In this document: piece after piece, positions 51,419 to 59,558 of the stretch | How the letters are laid out: the number at the start of each line of letters is the position of its first letter | How positions within the stretch are numbered: the stretch's first letter is position 1 | From: Bryobacterales bacterium | Lineage (GTDB): Bacteria; Acidobacteriota; Terriglobia; Bryobacterales; Bryobacteraceae | Assembly: GCA_020852755.1 (NCBI GenBank) | Contig: JADZAF010000057.1 | Location: 1 to 64,000 of the forward strand | Reading direction: 5' to 3' | Length of the DNA stretch: 64,000 bases | Translations under genes and position numbers: made by a program | Notes under the pieces: model-generated | Database searches by the model: none | What the model saw: only the letters and a program-made list of their open reading frames with translations | Told to the model about the DNA's origin: nothing

Positions 51419-51448
51419 TTGCTGTAAGCGCGCCTACTTCGATACCAT
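51419..51448 (+). promoter_or_regulatory. promoter of TonB receptor 2
   Basis: TTGCTG (51419-51424), 18 bp, TACCAT (51443-51448). The -10 ends 8 bases before the ATG at 51457 and no Shine-Dalgarno intervenes, so a leaderless mRNA is likely. Confidence 0.45.
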
Positions 51449-51456
51449 TAGCTCAA

Positions 51457-53844
51457 ATGAGGCGGCTAGCGGTATTGTTCACGTTGTCATGGTGCGTCTG
51501 GGCACAATCCACAGGTACCGTCACCGGGTCCGTCACCGATCCGAACGGCGCGGCCATTGTCGGCGCACGGATCCGGATTGAGAATCCCCTCACCGGTTTC
51601 GAGCGCGAATTGTTGAGCGAAGCGGACGGCTCCTTCTCCATCGTCAACCTGGCCTTCGCCAATTACGTGGTGCAGATCGAAGCTCCGGGTTTCGTTCCCG
51701 CGCGCAAGGAGATCTCCCTGCGGACCAACGTGCCGCTCACCATGGTGGTGTCGCTGCGCATCGCGGAGAACATCCAGAGCGTAGAGGTCAGGGCTTTCGA
51801 CATCGGCGCGCTCGTACAACCGGAAGCCACGGGAACCCAGACGGCGCTGGACGCCTCCACCATTGGGAAATTTCCCACCCAGGCGGGCAGCCGCGGCCTG
51901 GAGTCGGTGCTGGTGTCCCTGCCCGGTTTCGCCATGAACGCCAACGGCGCCATTCACCCCCGCGGCGCCCACAACCAGATGACGTACGTCATCGACGGGA
52001 TGCCCATCAGCGACCAGTTGACCGGCGCCTTCGCCAACTCGGTGGACCCCAGCATCATCGAGAACATCGACCTGTTCACCGGCAACGTCCCGGCCGAGTA
52101 CGGCAACAAAGTCTCGGGCGTAGCCAACATCACGACCCGCTCGGGTCTCGGCAGCGGGCGGAAGTTCTCGGCCAGCACCCAGGTGGGGGCAGCCGGTTTC
52201 GATACCCTCACCCAGTTGACCCAGATCGCGGGCGGAACCGACCGGTTCGGCTATTTCGTTTCCGCCAACGCGGTCAAGACCCATCGCTACCTGGACCAGG
52301 TTTCGCTCGACAACCTCCACAACGGCGGCAATTCCGAGCGCATGTTCAGCCGCTTCGACATCAACCTGGGCCCGCGGGACCTGCTGCGTGCCAACCTGAT
52401 GGCCGGCCGCTCGTCGTTTGAACTGGCCAACCTGCGGTCGCAGCAAGCCGCCGGGCAGGACCAGCGCCAGGTGCTGCGCGATTTTTCCGCCTCGCTGGGC
52501 TGGGTGCACACCCTGAGCCCCCGCGCCACCCTGGACTCCACGGCCTCCTATCGCACCACGGTCGCGCAACTGTTTCCCAGCGCGGGAGACACCCCGGTGA
52601 CCGCCGCCCAGGCCCGGCACTTGTCCAATATCAGCCTGGCGGGCCGCTTCAATTTCGTATCCGGCCCCCACACCGTCCGGGCCGGCGGCGACTACCTGCA
52701 CTTCCCGGTCAGCGAGAATTTCAGCTTCGGCATTACAGATCCTTCGTTCAACCGGCCGGGCGCTCCGGGCTTCATCCCCACCCTCCTGGCCCACGACCTG
52801 AGCCGCGGCGGCCGCCTCTTCCACTTCTCCGGAAGAGATTCGGGCAATATGTACACCGGTTTCGCTCAGGACATGTTGAAATGGAGCCGCTTCACCCTGT
52901 CGCTCGGGCTGCGCTACGATGCTTACCGCTTCCTGGTTCACGGCCGGCAGTTGCAGCCGCGCGTCGGCCTAGCCTATCACATCACGGAAACCGGCACCGT
53001 TCTCCGGGCCTCCTACAACCGCACCTACCAGACGCCTCCCAACGAGAATCTGCTGCTCTCGAACTCGGATGCCTCCAGCGTGCTGGTGCCGCCGGACGTG
53101 CGCGAAACTCTGGGCGGCGCTCTCATCCGGATCCGGCCCGAGCGGCAGAACGTGTACGAGGCGGGCCTGCAGCAGTCGGTGGCGGGACGCGCCAGCATCA
53201 GCGCCGCCTACTACCACAAGGACTCCCGCGACATGCAGGACAATGACAATTTCTTCAACACCGGCATCATCTTCCCCACAGCGTTGCAGCGCTCGCGCGT
53301 GAACGGCGCCGAGATGCGCGCCGTGGCGCCGGTGTGGAAGGGGCTCTCGGGGACGCTCAGCATGACCCACTACCACGCCGTCGTGACCCCGCCCTTTACC
53401 GGCGGCCTGTTCCTGGGAAGCGCCGCCATCGACCTGTTGAGCTCCGGCCCGTTCGTCATCGATCACGATCAGACCCTGGGCATGCACGGCATGGTGCAGT
53501 ACAACTGGAAGAAGGGCTTCTGGACCACCTGGTCGATTCGCCATGACAGCGGCCTGGTTTCCAATCCTTCGGATCCGGTCGAGGTAGCCAGGAATCCCGA
53601 CTACGCCGATCTCCTGCCGTACGTGAACCTGACGTCCAACCCGCCCCGCGTCAACCCCCGCACGGTATATGACTTCGCTGTCGGCTACGAGGCCACACGC
53701 GAAGGCCGGAAGCGCTGGGACGCGCAGTTCAATCTCTTCAACCTGACCAACCAGACCGCCCTGTTCAACTTTCAGTCCATTTTCGTGGGCACCCGGCTGA
53801 TCGAGCCCCGCTCAGCCGGCCTCAAAGTGCGCTGGCACTGGTAG
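51457..53844 (+). CDS. Oar-like TonB-dependent receptor (2)
   Basis: A 795-residue outer-membrane receptor, shorter than the other two. Signal peptide (about 1-17), carboxypeptidase-regulatory domain (about 20-105, GTVTGSVTDPNGAAIVGARI), a plug domain with VLVSLPGFAMNANGAIHPRG and YVIDGMPISDQL, and a barrel ending LIEPRSAGLKVRWHW with terminal Trp. Unlike receptors 1 and 3 it has a more canonical plug (IDLFTGNVPAEYGNKVSG). The ligand is unknown. It is followed by mscL, which has its own promoter. Confidence 0.88.
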   Translation: MRRLAVLFTLSWCVWAQSTGTVTGSVTDPNGAAIVGARIRIENPLTGFERELLSEADGSFSIVNLAFANYVVQIEAPGFVPARKEISLRTNVPLTMVVSLRIAENIQSVEVRAFDIGALVQPEATGTQTALDASTIGKFPTQAGSRGLESVLVSLPGFAMNANGAIHPRGAHNQMTYVIDGMPISDQLTGAFANSVDPSIIENIDLFTGNVPAEYGNKVSGVANITTRSGLGSGRKFSASTQVGAAGFDTLTQLTQIAGGTDRFGYFVSANAVKTHRYLDQVSLDNLHNGGNSERMFSRFDINLGPRDLLRANLMAGRSSFELANLRSQQAAGQDQRQVLRDFSASLGWVHTLSPRATLDSTASYRTTVAQLFPSAGDTPVTAAQARHLSNISLAGRFNFVSGPHTVRAGGDYLHFPVSENFSFGITDPSFNRPGAPGFIPTLLAHDLSRGGRLFHFSGRDSGNMYTGFAQDMLKWSRFTLSLGLRYDAYRFLVHGRQLQPRVGLAYHITETGTVLRASYNRTYQTPPNENLLLSNSDASSVLVPPDVRETLGGALIRIRPERQNVYEAGLQQSVAGRASISAAYYHKDSRDMQDNDNFFNTGIIFPTALQRSRVNGAEMRAVAPVWKGLSGTLSMTHYHAVVTPPFTGGLFLGSAAIDLLSSGPFVIDHDQTLGMHGMVQYNWKKGFWTTWSIRHDSGLVSNPSDPVEVARNPDYADLLPYVNLTSNPPRVNPRTVYDFAVGYEATREGRKRWDAQFNLFNLTNQTALFNFQSIFVGTRLIEPRSAGLKVRWHW

Positions 53845-53932
53845 CCGGCCCTCAGCCGGTTCCCCCCGGGTCGCGGCTCCACTTTCTCCCCGGAAGCGGC
53901 ACCGGAAATGCCGCTCCGTATTTCCGATTACC

Positions 53933-53945
53933 CTGATACAATCAG
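53933..53945 (+). promoter_or_regulatory. extended -10 of mscL inside a dyad
   Basis: TGATACAAT is an extended -10; CTGAT (53933-53937) and ATCAG (53941-53945) form a small dyad around it. No -35 is needed with the TGn extension. Confidence 0.45.
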
Positions 53946-53986
53946 ACGACCCCGTGCAGCCTGCGGGGCGCACAGGAGGAAGAGCG

Positions 53987-54412
53987 ATGTTAAAAGGGTT
54001 CAAGGAATTCCTGCTCCGTGGCAACGTTGTCGACCTGGCCGTGGCAGTCGTGATCGGCGGCGCTTTCGGCGCCGTGGTCACCGCTCTTGTCAAGGACCTG
54101 ATCACCCCGCTGATCGCCGCGATCGTCGGCCAGCCGGACTTCTCAGCCATCACTTTCACCGTCAACAACAGCAAGTTCCTGATTGGCGATTTCATCAATG
54201 CGGTGGTCTCCTTTCTGATGATTGCGGCGGCCATCTACTTCTTCGTGGTTGTGCCCGTGAATGCCGTCACCAGCCGCATGCGTCGCGGTGAAGCGCCTCC
54301 GGACCCGACCACCAAGCAGTGCCCCGAGTGCCTGAGCACCATTCCGATCCAGGCGCGCCGCTGCGCGGCTTGCGCCAGCCCGGTGCCGGCCGCCGGTTCA
54401 CGGGGCGCGTAG
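53987..54412 (+). CDS. mscL: large-conductance mechanosensitive channel with C-terminal zinc ribbon
   Basis: A 141-residue MscL. FKEFLLRGNVVDLAVAVVIG (5-24) is the N-terminal amphipathic part and first pore helix; the second helix is at about 70-92. It opens under membrane tension to relieve hypo-osmotic shock. Unusually, the cytoplasmic tail carries a zinc-ribbon-like CPEC...CAAC motif (C112, C115, C126, C129) in place of the usual charged helical bundle. The start has AGGAGGAAGAGCG before ATG, one of the strongest ribosome sites in the window. Confidence 0.92.
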   Translation: MLKGFKEFLLRGNVVDLAVAVVIGGAFGAVVTALVKDLITPLIAAIVGQPDFSAITFTVNNSKFLIGDFINAVVSFLMIAAAIYFFVVVPVNAVTSRMRRGEAPPDPTTKQCPECLSTIPIQARRCAACASPVPAAGSRGA

Positions 54413-54585
54413 TCCCTCGTTTGCAGCCGCGGGCGGGGACCGGGGAGAGAATCTCTCACGGTCCCCGCAAGGCTTCTCCTCTTTTGTCCCCGTGGGGTGC
54501 GGTAACTCCGCACTATTCCGAGCGTCTTCCGTTCCCCCGCGACTCACGTGTGTCACAATGTGAGGCTCCTGACGAGGTGTACATC

Positions 54586-56037
54586 ATGAACCGCCGGAAT
54601 TTCTCCAGAGGCATGCTCGCCCTGCCCGCCGCCGCCCAGCTCGCCTGCCGCCGTGAACCGGATCCCGCCGGGGAAACGTACCAGGAGCCGGCCCGAAGCC
54701 TGCCAGTGCGAAGATTCGACGTGGTCGTAGCCGGCGGTGGAACCGCCGGGGTGGTGGCGGCGCTGGCCGCCGCCCGGCAGGGCGCCCGAACCGCCTTGAT
54801 CGAATCCAAGGGCTACACGGGCGGCACGGTGGTGGAAGGCGGCACCGCCCTGCACAGCTACTACAACCTTTGGAAAGCGTTTCCCGGCGTGGAAAAGCGC
54901 CAGGTGGTGCGGGGCATTCCCCAGGAGATCGTGGACCGCCTGGCCAGGGCCGGCGGCACCTCCGGCCACGCCGAGATGCAGAAAGGCTACGACTATGACT
55001 CGGTCTGCACGGCGATCGACACCGAAGTCTACAAGCTCGTCACCTTGGAGATGCTGCAGGAAGCCGGTGTCTTCTGCTGCCTGAACACCTTCCTGGCCGG
55101 GGCGATTCGGGAAGGCAGCCGGGTCGGCGGAGCGATCGTGGAAAGCCGCTCGGGCCGCGAGGCGTTCCGCGCCGCCTCCTTCGTGGATGCCACGGCCTAT
55201 GGCGACCTGGCGGCCTTTGCGGGAGCCAGGTACACCGAGCCGAACGATTACGCTGTCTGCAACAGCATCGGTGTGGCCAACGTGAACGTGGAGAAGTACC
55301 GGGCCTTTTTGGAATCGCACAAGGCTCTCACCGAGCTCAGCCAGGGCCCGCGCGACGGCCGGGACCACCAGATCGTGCGCCTGAACGGAACCGCTGCCGG
55401 TCTGCCGGAGGGTTTCCGGCAGGAGGCCCGCATGCTCGGCATGTCGCTGACCACCACCACGGTTCGCGATAACTACTTCATGTTCATCAAGGTGAACCTG
55501 AAGATGCCGGTGAGCCCCACCAACCGGGACGAAGCGGCCACGGCGGAGTTGGAAATCCGCAGGCGCCAGGCGCGGGCGGTCGCCCTGTTCCGCCGCTACG
55601 TGCCCGGCTGCGAGAAGGCATTCATCGCGCGGACCAGCCCCTCGCTCAACATACGGAGGGGCCGCCTGATCGCCTGCGATTACGACATCACCCTCGCCGA
55701 TGTTCTGGAAGCCCGGCATTTCGAGGACGATGTCATGGCCTACGGTTTCCACGACTCGGCGCCCCGCCTGCAGATCCGGAACGGCGGCACTTACGGGATC
55801 CCGTACCGGGCCCTGCGCGTAGCGGGCATCGAGAACCTGCTGGCGGCCGGCATGATGATCACCTCCAACCACGACGCCCACATGTCGACCCGGAACACGG
55901 TCTGTTGCATGGGGCAGGGCCAGGCGGCGGGCGCCGCCGCGGCACTCTGCGCGGCCCGCAAGTGCGGCTCCCGCGACCTGCCCTACGGCAGTCTGCGAAC
56001 CGCTCTGGAAAAGGGCGGAGTGCATTTCGAAGCCTGA
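54586..56037 (+). CDS. Tat-exported FAD-dependent oxidoreductase
   Basis: A 483-residue flavoprotein: Tat-like N-terminus MNRRNFSRGMLALPAAAQLAC (a lipobox-like Cys at 21), dinucleotide motif VVAGGGTAGVVAALAAARQG (51-70), and the FAD_oxidored core (SFVDATAYGDLAAFAGARY, NLLAAGMMITSNHDAHMSTR). The family includes enzymes that oxidise or open sugars and sugar acids in Planctomycetes and Acidobacteria; the reaction is unknown. It is followed after 38 bases by a sodium symporter and a ThuA protein, which suggests import and breakdown of one compound. Confidence 0.82.
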   Translation: MNRRNFSRGMLALPAAAQLACRREPDPAGETYQEPARSLPVRRFDVVVAGGGTAGVVAALAAARQGARTALIESKGYTGGTVVEGGTALHSYYNLWKAFPGVEKRQVVRGIPQEIVDRLARAGGTSGHAEMQKGYDYDSVCTAIDTEVYKLVTLEMLQEAGVFCCLNTFLAGAIREGSRVGGAIVESRSGREAFRAASFVDATAYGDLAAFAGARYTEPNDYAVCNSIGVANVNVEKYRAFLESHKALTELSQGPRDGRDHQIVRLNGTAAGLPEGFRQEARMLGMSLTTTTVRDNYFMFIKVNLKMPVSPTNRDEAATAELEIRRRQARAVALFRRYVPGCEKAFIARTSPSLNIRRGRLIACDYDITLADVLEARHFEDDVMAYGFHDSAPRLQIRNGGTYGIPYRALRVAGIENLLAAGMMITSNHDAHMSTRNTVCCMGQGQAAGAAAALCAARKCGSRDLPYGSLRTALEKGGVHFEA

Positions 56038-56075
56038 ATCGCGGCCCCGAGTGGTAGCATGGTCAACTTGCCGTT

Positions 56076-57878
56076 ATGCGACTTCACCCCCTTGACTGGA
56101 TCATCGTAGTCGTCTCGATCGCCATCTGCTTCATTCCCGCCCTGTTCTTCGCCCGGCGTTCGGGAAAGAGCACGTCCGAGTTCTTCGCCTCGGGCCGCTC
56201 GGTGCCCTGGTGGCTGGCCGGGCTTTCCATGGTTGCGACCACTTTCGCCAGCGACACTCCCAACCTGGTCACCAACTTCGTGCGCACCCAGGGGGTGGCG
56301 GGCAACTGGCAGTGGTGGGCCTTCGTGCTCACCGGGGTGGCTACGGTCTTCTTCTACGCGCGGCTGTGGCGCCGCTCGGGCGTCCTGACCGACCTGGAAT
56401 TTTACGAGCTGCGCTACTCCGGGACGGCGGCCAGCGTGGTGCGCGGGTTCCGCTCCCTCTACCTGGGTCTGTTCTTCAACTGCATCATCATCGCCACGGT
56501 CAACCTGGCGGCCTGCAAGATCGCCGGCATCCTGTTCGGCTTGAGCCGCTGGCAGACGCTGCTGGCGGTGGGCCTGCTCAACGTGGTCTTCGCCGCCCAC
56601 TCCGGCCTGTGGGGCGTGCTGGTCATCGACATGATCCAGTTCTTCATCAAGATGTCCGCCGTCATCGCCGCCGCGTACTTCGCCGTGCGGCTTCCGGAGG
56701 TAGGCGGGCTGAGCGGGCTGGTGGACAAGGTGTCCAAACTGGAAGGCCCCGGCGGGCTGAACTACCTGAGCATGCTGCCCGATTTCACCAACACGTGGGA
56801 GCTGGCGGTGGCGGTCTTCATCATGCCCATCGCGGTGCAGTGGTGGGCGGTCTGGTACCCGGGCGCGGAACCCGGCGGGGGCAGCTACATCGCGCAGCGC
56901 ATGCTGGCTTCGAAGTCGGAGAAGGACTCGCTGGGCGGAACCCTGTTCTTCAACATCGCCCACTACGTGCTGCGTCCCTGGCCCTGGATCCTGGTGGGGC
57001 TGGCCTCGCTGATCGTCTATCCCAACCTCTCCGATATTCAGAAAGCCTTCCCACACCTCGATCCCCAGCTCATCGGCCATGACATCGCCTACCCCGCCAT
57101 GCTGAAGTTCCTGCCGGTGGGCTGGCTGGGCCTTATGGTGGCCGGCCTGCTGGCCGCCAATTCATCCACCGTGCTGACGCATTTGAACTGGGGCGCGTCC
57201 TACCTGGTGCACGACTTCTACCGCCGCTTCGTGAAACGCGAGGCCAGCGAGAAGCATTACGTGCTGATGGGCCGGCTGGCCACCATCGCGCTGTTCGTGC
57301 TCTCTTCGGTGATGGTCTTCTTCATGGAAACGGCGCAGGACAGCTTCAACATCATCCTCCAGATCGGCGCCGGCACCGGCCTGCTCTACCTGCTGCGCTG
57401 GTTCTGGTGGCGGGTGAACGCCTGGTGTGAAGTGGCTGCCATGGCTAGTTCCTTCGCCATTTCGCTCCTCTTCCTGGTGCTGGCGAAGACCGGCACCCGG
57501 GTCGACACCCACAAGCAGCTGCTCCTCACCGTGATCTTCACCTCGATCTGCTGGCTGGCTACCGCCTACCTGGGGCCGGAGACCGACCGCCGCGCGCTGA
57601 TCGACTTCTACCGCAAGGTGCGTCCGTTCGGGCCCGGCTGGCGGGCCATCCGGCTGGAAGCGGGCATCTCCGACGAGGAAGCCGCGCTGCACTCCCGGCA
57701 CGAGAACATCCCGCTCTCCCTGCTCGGCTGGGTCACCGGCTGCGTGGCCATCTGGTCGTCGCTCTTTTCGGTGGGCAACTGGCTGTATGGGCGCACCGAA
57801 TATGCAGTCGCCCTCACCGCGATATTTGTCCTGAGCAGCCTGGTCCTGGTTCGTGTGATTCAACGGCTCTGGAGATAA
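56076..57878 (+). CDS. sodium:solute symporter (SSS family, 2)
   Basis: A 600-residue transporter with about 13-14 membrane helices. SSS-type segments: SEFFASGRSVPWWLAGLSMV (about 34-53), the sodium-site region SMVATTFASDTPN, and LMVAGLLAANSSTVLTHLNWG (about 351-371). It is longer than the symporter at 786 and has a cytosolic loop near the C-terminus (about 505-545). Partners upstream (flavoprotein) and downstream (ThuA protein, 9 bases away) suggest a sugar or sugar-derived substrate. Confidence 0.88.
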   Translation: MRLHPLDWIIVVVSIAICFIPALFFARRSGKSTSEFFASGRSVPWWLAGLSMVATTFASDTPNLVTNFVRTQGVAGNWQWWAFVLTGVATVFFYARLWRRSGVLTDLEFYELRYSGTAASVVRGFRSLYLGLFFNCIIIATVNLAACKIAGILFGLSRWQTLLAVGLLNVVFAAHSGLWGVLVIDMIQFFIKMSAVIAAAYFAVRLPEVGGLSGLVDKVSKLEGPGGLNYLSMLPDFTNTWELAVAVFIMPIAVQWWAVWYPGAEPGGGSYIAQRMLASKSEKDSLGGTLFFNIAHYVLRPWPWILVGLASLIVYPNLSDIQKAFPHLDPQLIGHDIAYPAMLKFLPVGWLGLMVAGLLAANSSTVLTHLNWGASYLVHDFYRRFVKREASEKHYVLMGRLATIALFVLSSVMVFFMETAQDSFNIILQIGAGTGLLYLLRWFWWRVNAWCEVAAMASSFAISLLFLVLAKTGTRVDTHKQLLLTVIFTSICWLATAYLGPETDRRALIDFYRKVRPFGPGWRAIRLEAGISDEEAALHSRHENIPLSLLGWVTGCVAIWSSLFSVGNWLYGRTEYAVALTAIFVLSSLVLVRVIQRLWR

Positions 57879-57887
57879 GGAGCTCCT

Positions 57888-58634
57888 ATGCGCATCTCCC
57901 TCCTGGTTCCACTCCTCCTGCTGGCGGCGCCGGCCGTTCCGGCACAGAACGTATCGAGGGTTTATCAGAGCGCGCAGCGCCCCCGCTGCCTGGCCGTGAT
58001 CGGCGACCGCTACCACAGTCCGGTCTATATCCGCGAAGGCCTCGCCGCCGCCCTGGTGCGCGAGAACATTCCTACCACTTTTGTCGAGGACACGTCGCAG
58101 CTGAGCGCCGCCGCCCTGGCGGAGCACCAGTTACTGATCATCTTGCGCGACGGCATGGAGTGGCCGGCAGGCTATGACAAGCCGCACGTCAAGTGGATGA
58201 CCCCGGAGCAGGAGCGGGCTATCGTGGATTTTGTGAACCGCGGCGGCGCTTTCCTGCCGCTGCATAACGCCACCGCCATCTACCCTCCGGGCGGCCCGTA
58301 CTATCAGCTGCTGGCCGGCGATTTCCTGCGCCATCCCAAACCGTACACCTTTACGGTGCGGGTGGAGAACAAGAGCCACCCGGTCACCGCCGGAGTGGAA
58401 GACTTCCAGGTCTTCGACGAGCACCACTTCGTGAAGTACGCCCTGGGTCCTGAGAATGTCCTGCTGCGCGCCATGGCCCCGGACAATTCCGAATCCGTGG
58501 CAGGCTGGTGGCGGGAAAGCGGGAAGGGCCGCATGTGTTTCCTCTCGCTGGGCCACGGCCCGGAGGCGCTGAACCACCCCATGGTGCAGCGCCTGCTGCG
58601 CAACGCCATCAACTGGACGCTGCGCCTGCCCTGA
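57888..58634 (+). CDS. exported ThuA-domain protein
   Basis: A 248-residue protein with a signal peptide (LLVPLLLLAAPAVPAQ) and a ThuA domain, a glutamine-amidotransferase-like fold. DFVNRGGAFLPLHNAT (about 112-127) and SHPVTAGVEDFQVFDEHHFVKY (in two halves around 164-185) are characteristic. ThuA is linked to trehalose use in rhizobia, but the biochemical reaction is not established, and the canonical catalytic Cys of the amidotransferase fold is absent at the usual place. Co-transcribed with the symporter, with AGGAGC before the ATG. Confidence 0.83.
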   Translation: MRISLLVPLLLLAAPAVPAQNVSRVYQSAQRPRCLAVIGDRYHSPVYIREGLAAALVRENIPTTFVEDTSQLSAAALAEHQLLIILRDGMEWPAGYDKPHVKWMTPEQERAIVDFVNRGGAFLPLHNATAIYPPGGPYYQLLAGDFLRHPKPYTFTVRVENKSHPVTAGVEDFQVFDEHHFVKYALGPENVLLRAMAPDNSESVAGWWRESGKGRMCFLSLGHGPEALNHPMVQRLLRNAINWTLRLP

Positions 58635-58643
58635 GGCGCCGGG

Positions 58644-59408
58644 CTACTGCAGGGTGAAGTGCACGTCCACCTGGGTGTCCACCTCCACCGGCTCGCCGTT
58701 GAGCAGCAGCGGCTCATAGACCCATTGGGACACGGCCTCGATGGCCGCCCTGGTCAGCAGCGGGTGGCCGCTGATCAGCTTCAGGCTCCGGATGGTTCCG
58801 CCGGTGCTGATGACCGCCTGTAACCGGACCGTGCCCGCAACGCGCGCCTGGCGCGCCAGCACGGGGTAAGCCGGCATCACGCGGTGGATGAGCCGGGCCG
58901 CCTGCACATTGCCGCCGACCACGATCCGGCGCGGGGCCGCGGCGGCGGGGCTGACGGGGGACTCGACCGGGGGCGGCGCGGCCGGGGCCGGAATGGCCTG
59001 CAGCAGCCGGACCAGCGGAGCCGCCGCCTCCCGGGCGGCCGGACCGATCGATCCCGGAACTCCGAACTCCAGCCCGCCGGCGGATTCGATTGCCGGAACC
59101 GGCTCGTCGATGATCAAGGTAACTTCGTCGGGAATCCGGACAGGGGCCTGCAAGCCGTGAGCGGCCGCCTGCGGAGCCGCTCGCCGGGCCGCTTTCAACC
59201 GGGGCGCGGCCGCCGCCCGCGGCCGTCCCGGAGGCGCCCCGGGCGCGAGGACGATGGAGAGCAGCCGGGCCCGCGGCAAGGTGTCGGTGACGATCAGCGG
59301 CAGGAGCGCTGCCAGGGCGACCGCGGCCAGTTCGCCCGCGAAGGACATGACCACCAACCAGGGCCTGCGCGTCCGCCCGTTCTGCTGCAGCATGACCTGT
59401 TCGAACAT
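58644..59408 (-). CDS. TonB-family energy transducer
   Basis: A 254-residue protein. One membrane helix near the N-terminus (about 20-42), a Pro/Ala-rich periplasmic spacer (about 50-175) and a C-terminal TonB domain (about 178-254): AARLIHRVMPAYPVLARQARVAG, then ISTGGTIRSLKLISGHPLL and AIEAVSQWVYEPLLLNGEPV. It should couple proton-motive force, via ExbB/ExbD, to the outer-membrane receptors encoded nearby. ExbB/ExbD genes are not in the window. ATG preceded by GGGGAGG. Divergent in neither direction; receptor 3 lies upstream on the same strand. Confidence 0.83.
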   Translation of the reverse strand: MFEQVMLQQNGRTRRPWLVVMSFAGELAAVALAALLPLIVTDTLPRARLLSIVLAPGAPPGRPRAAAAPRLKAARRAAPQAAAHGLQAPVRIPDEVTLIIDEPVPAIESAGGLEFGVPGSIGPAAREAAAPLVRLLQAIPAPAAPPPVESPVSPAAAAPRRIVVGGNVQAARLIHRVMPAYPVLARQARVAGTVRLQAVISTGGTIRSLKLISGHPLLTRAAIEAVSQWVYEPLLLNGEPVEVDTQVDVHFTLQ

Positions 59409-59424
59409 GGCGATCCTCCCCGGC

Positions 59425-59447
59425 CAGTTAGTAACTTCGGCTAACTG
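59425..59447 (-). promoter_or_regulatory. dyad upstream of the TonB-family gene
   Basis: CAGTTAG (59425-59431) and CTAACTG (59441-59447) form a perfect 7-bp inverted repeat with a 9-nt spacer, starting 16 bases upstream of the start codon. It has the size of a repressor operator. Confidence 0.4.
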
Positions 59448-59558
59448 CCATCTAAGTAGACACCGCGCGAAGACACCGGGTTCCGGATGCGGGAGGACCG
59501 CGGAGGCACGGAGGAGCCGGCCTTCCTCCGTGCCTCGCGGCTGAACAAGATACTGCCT

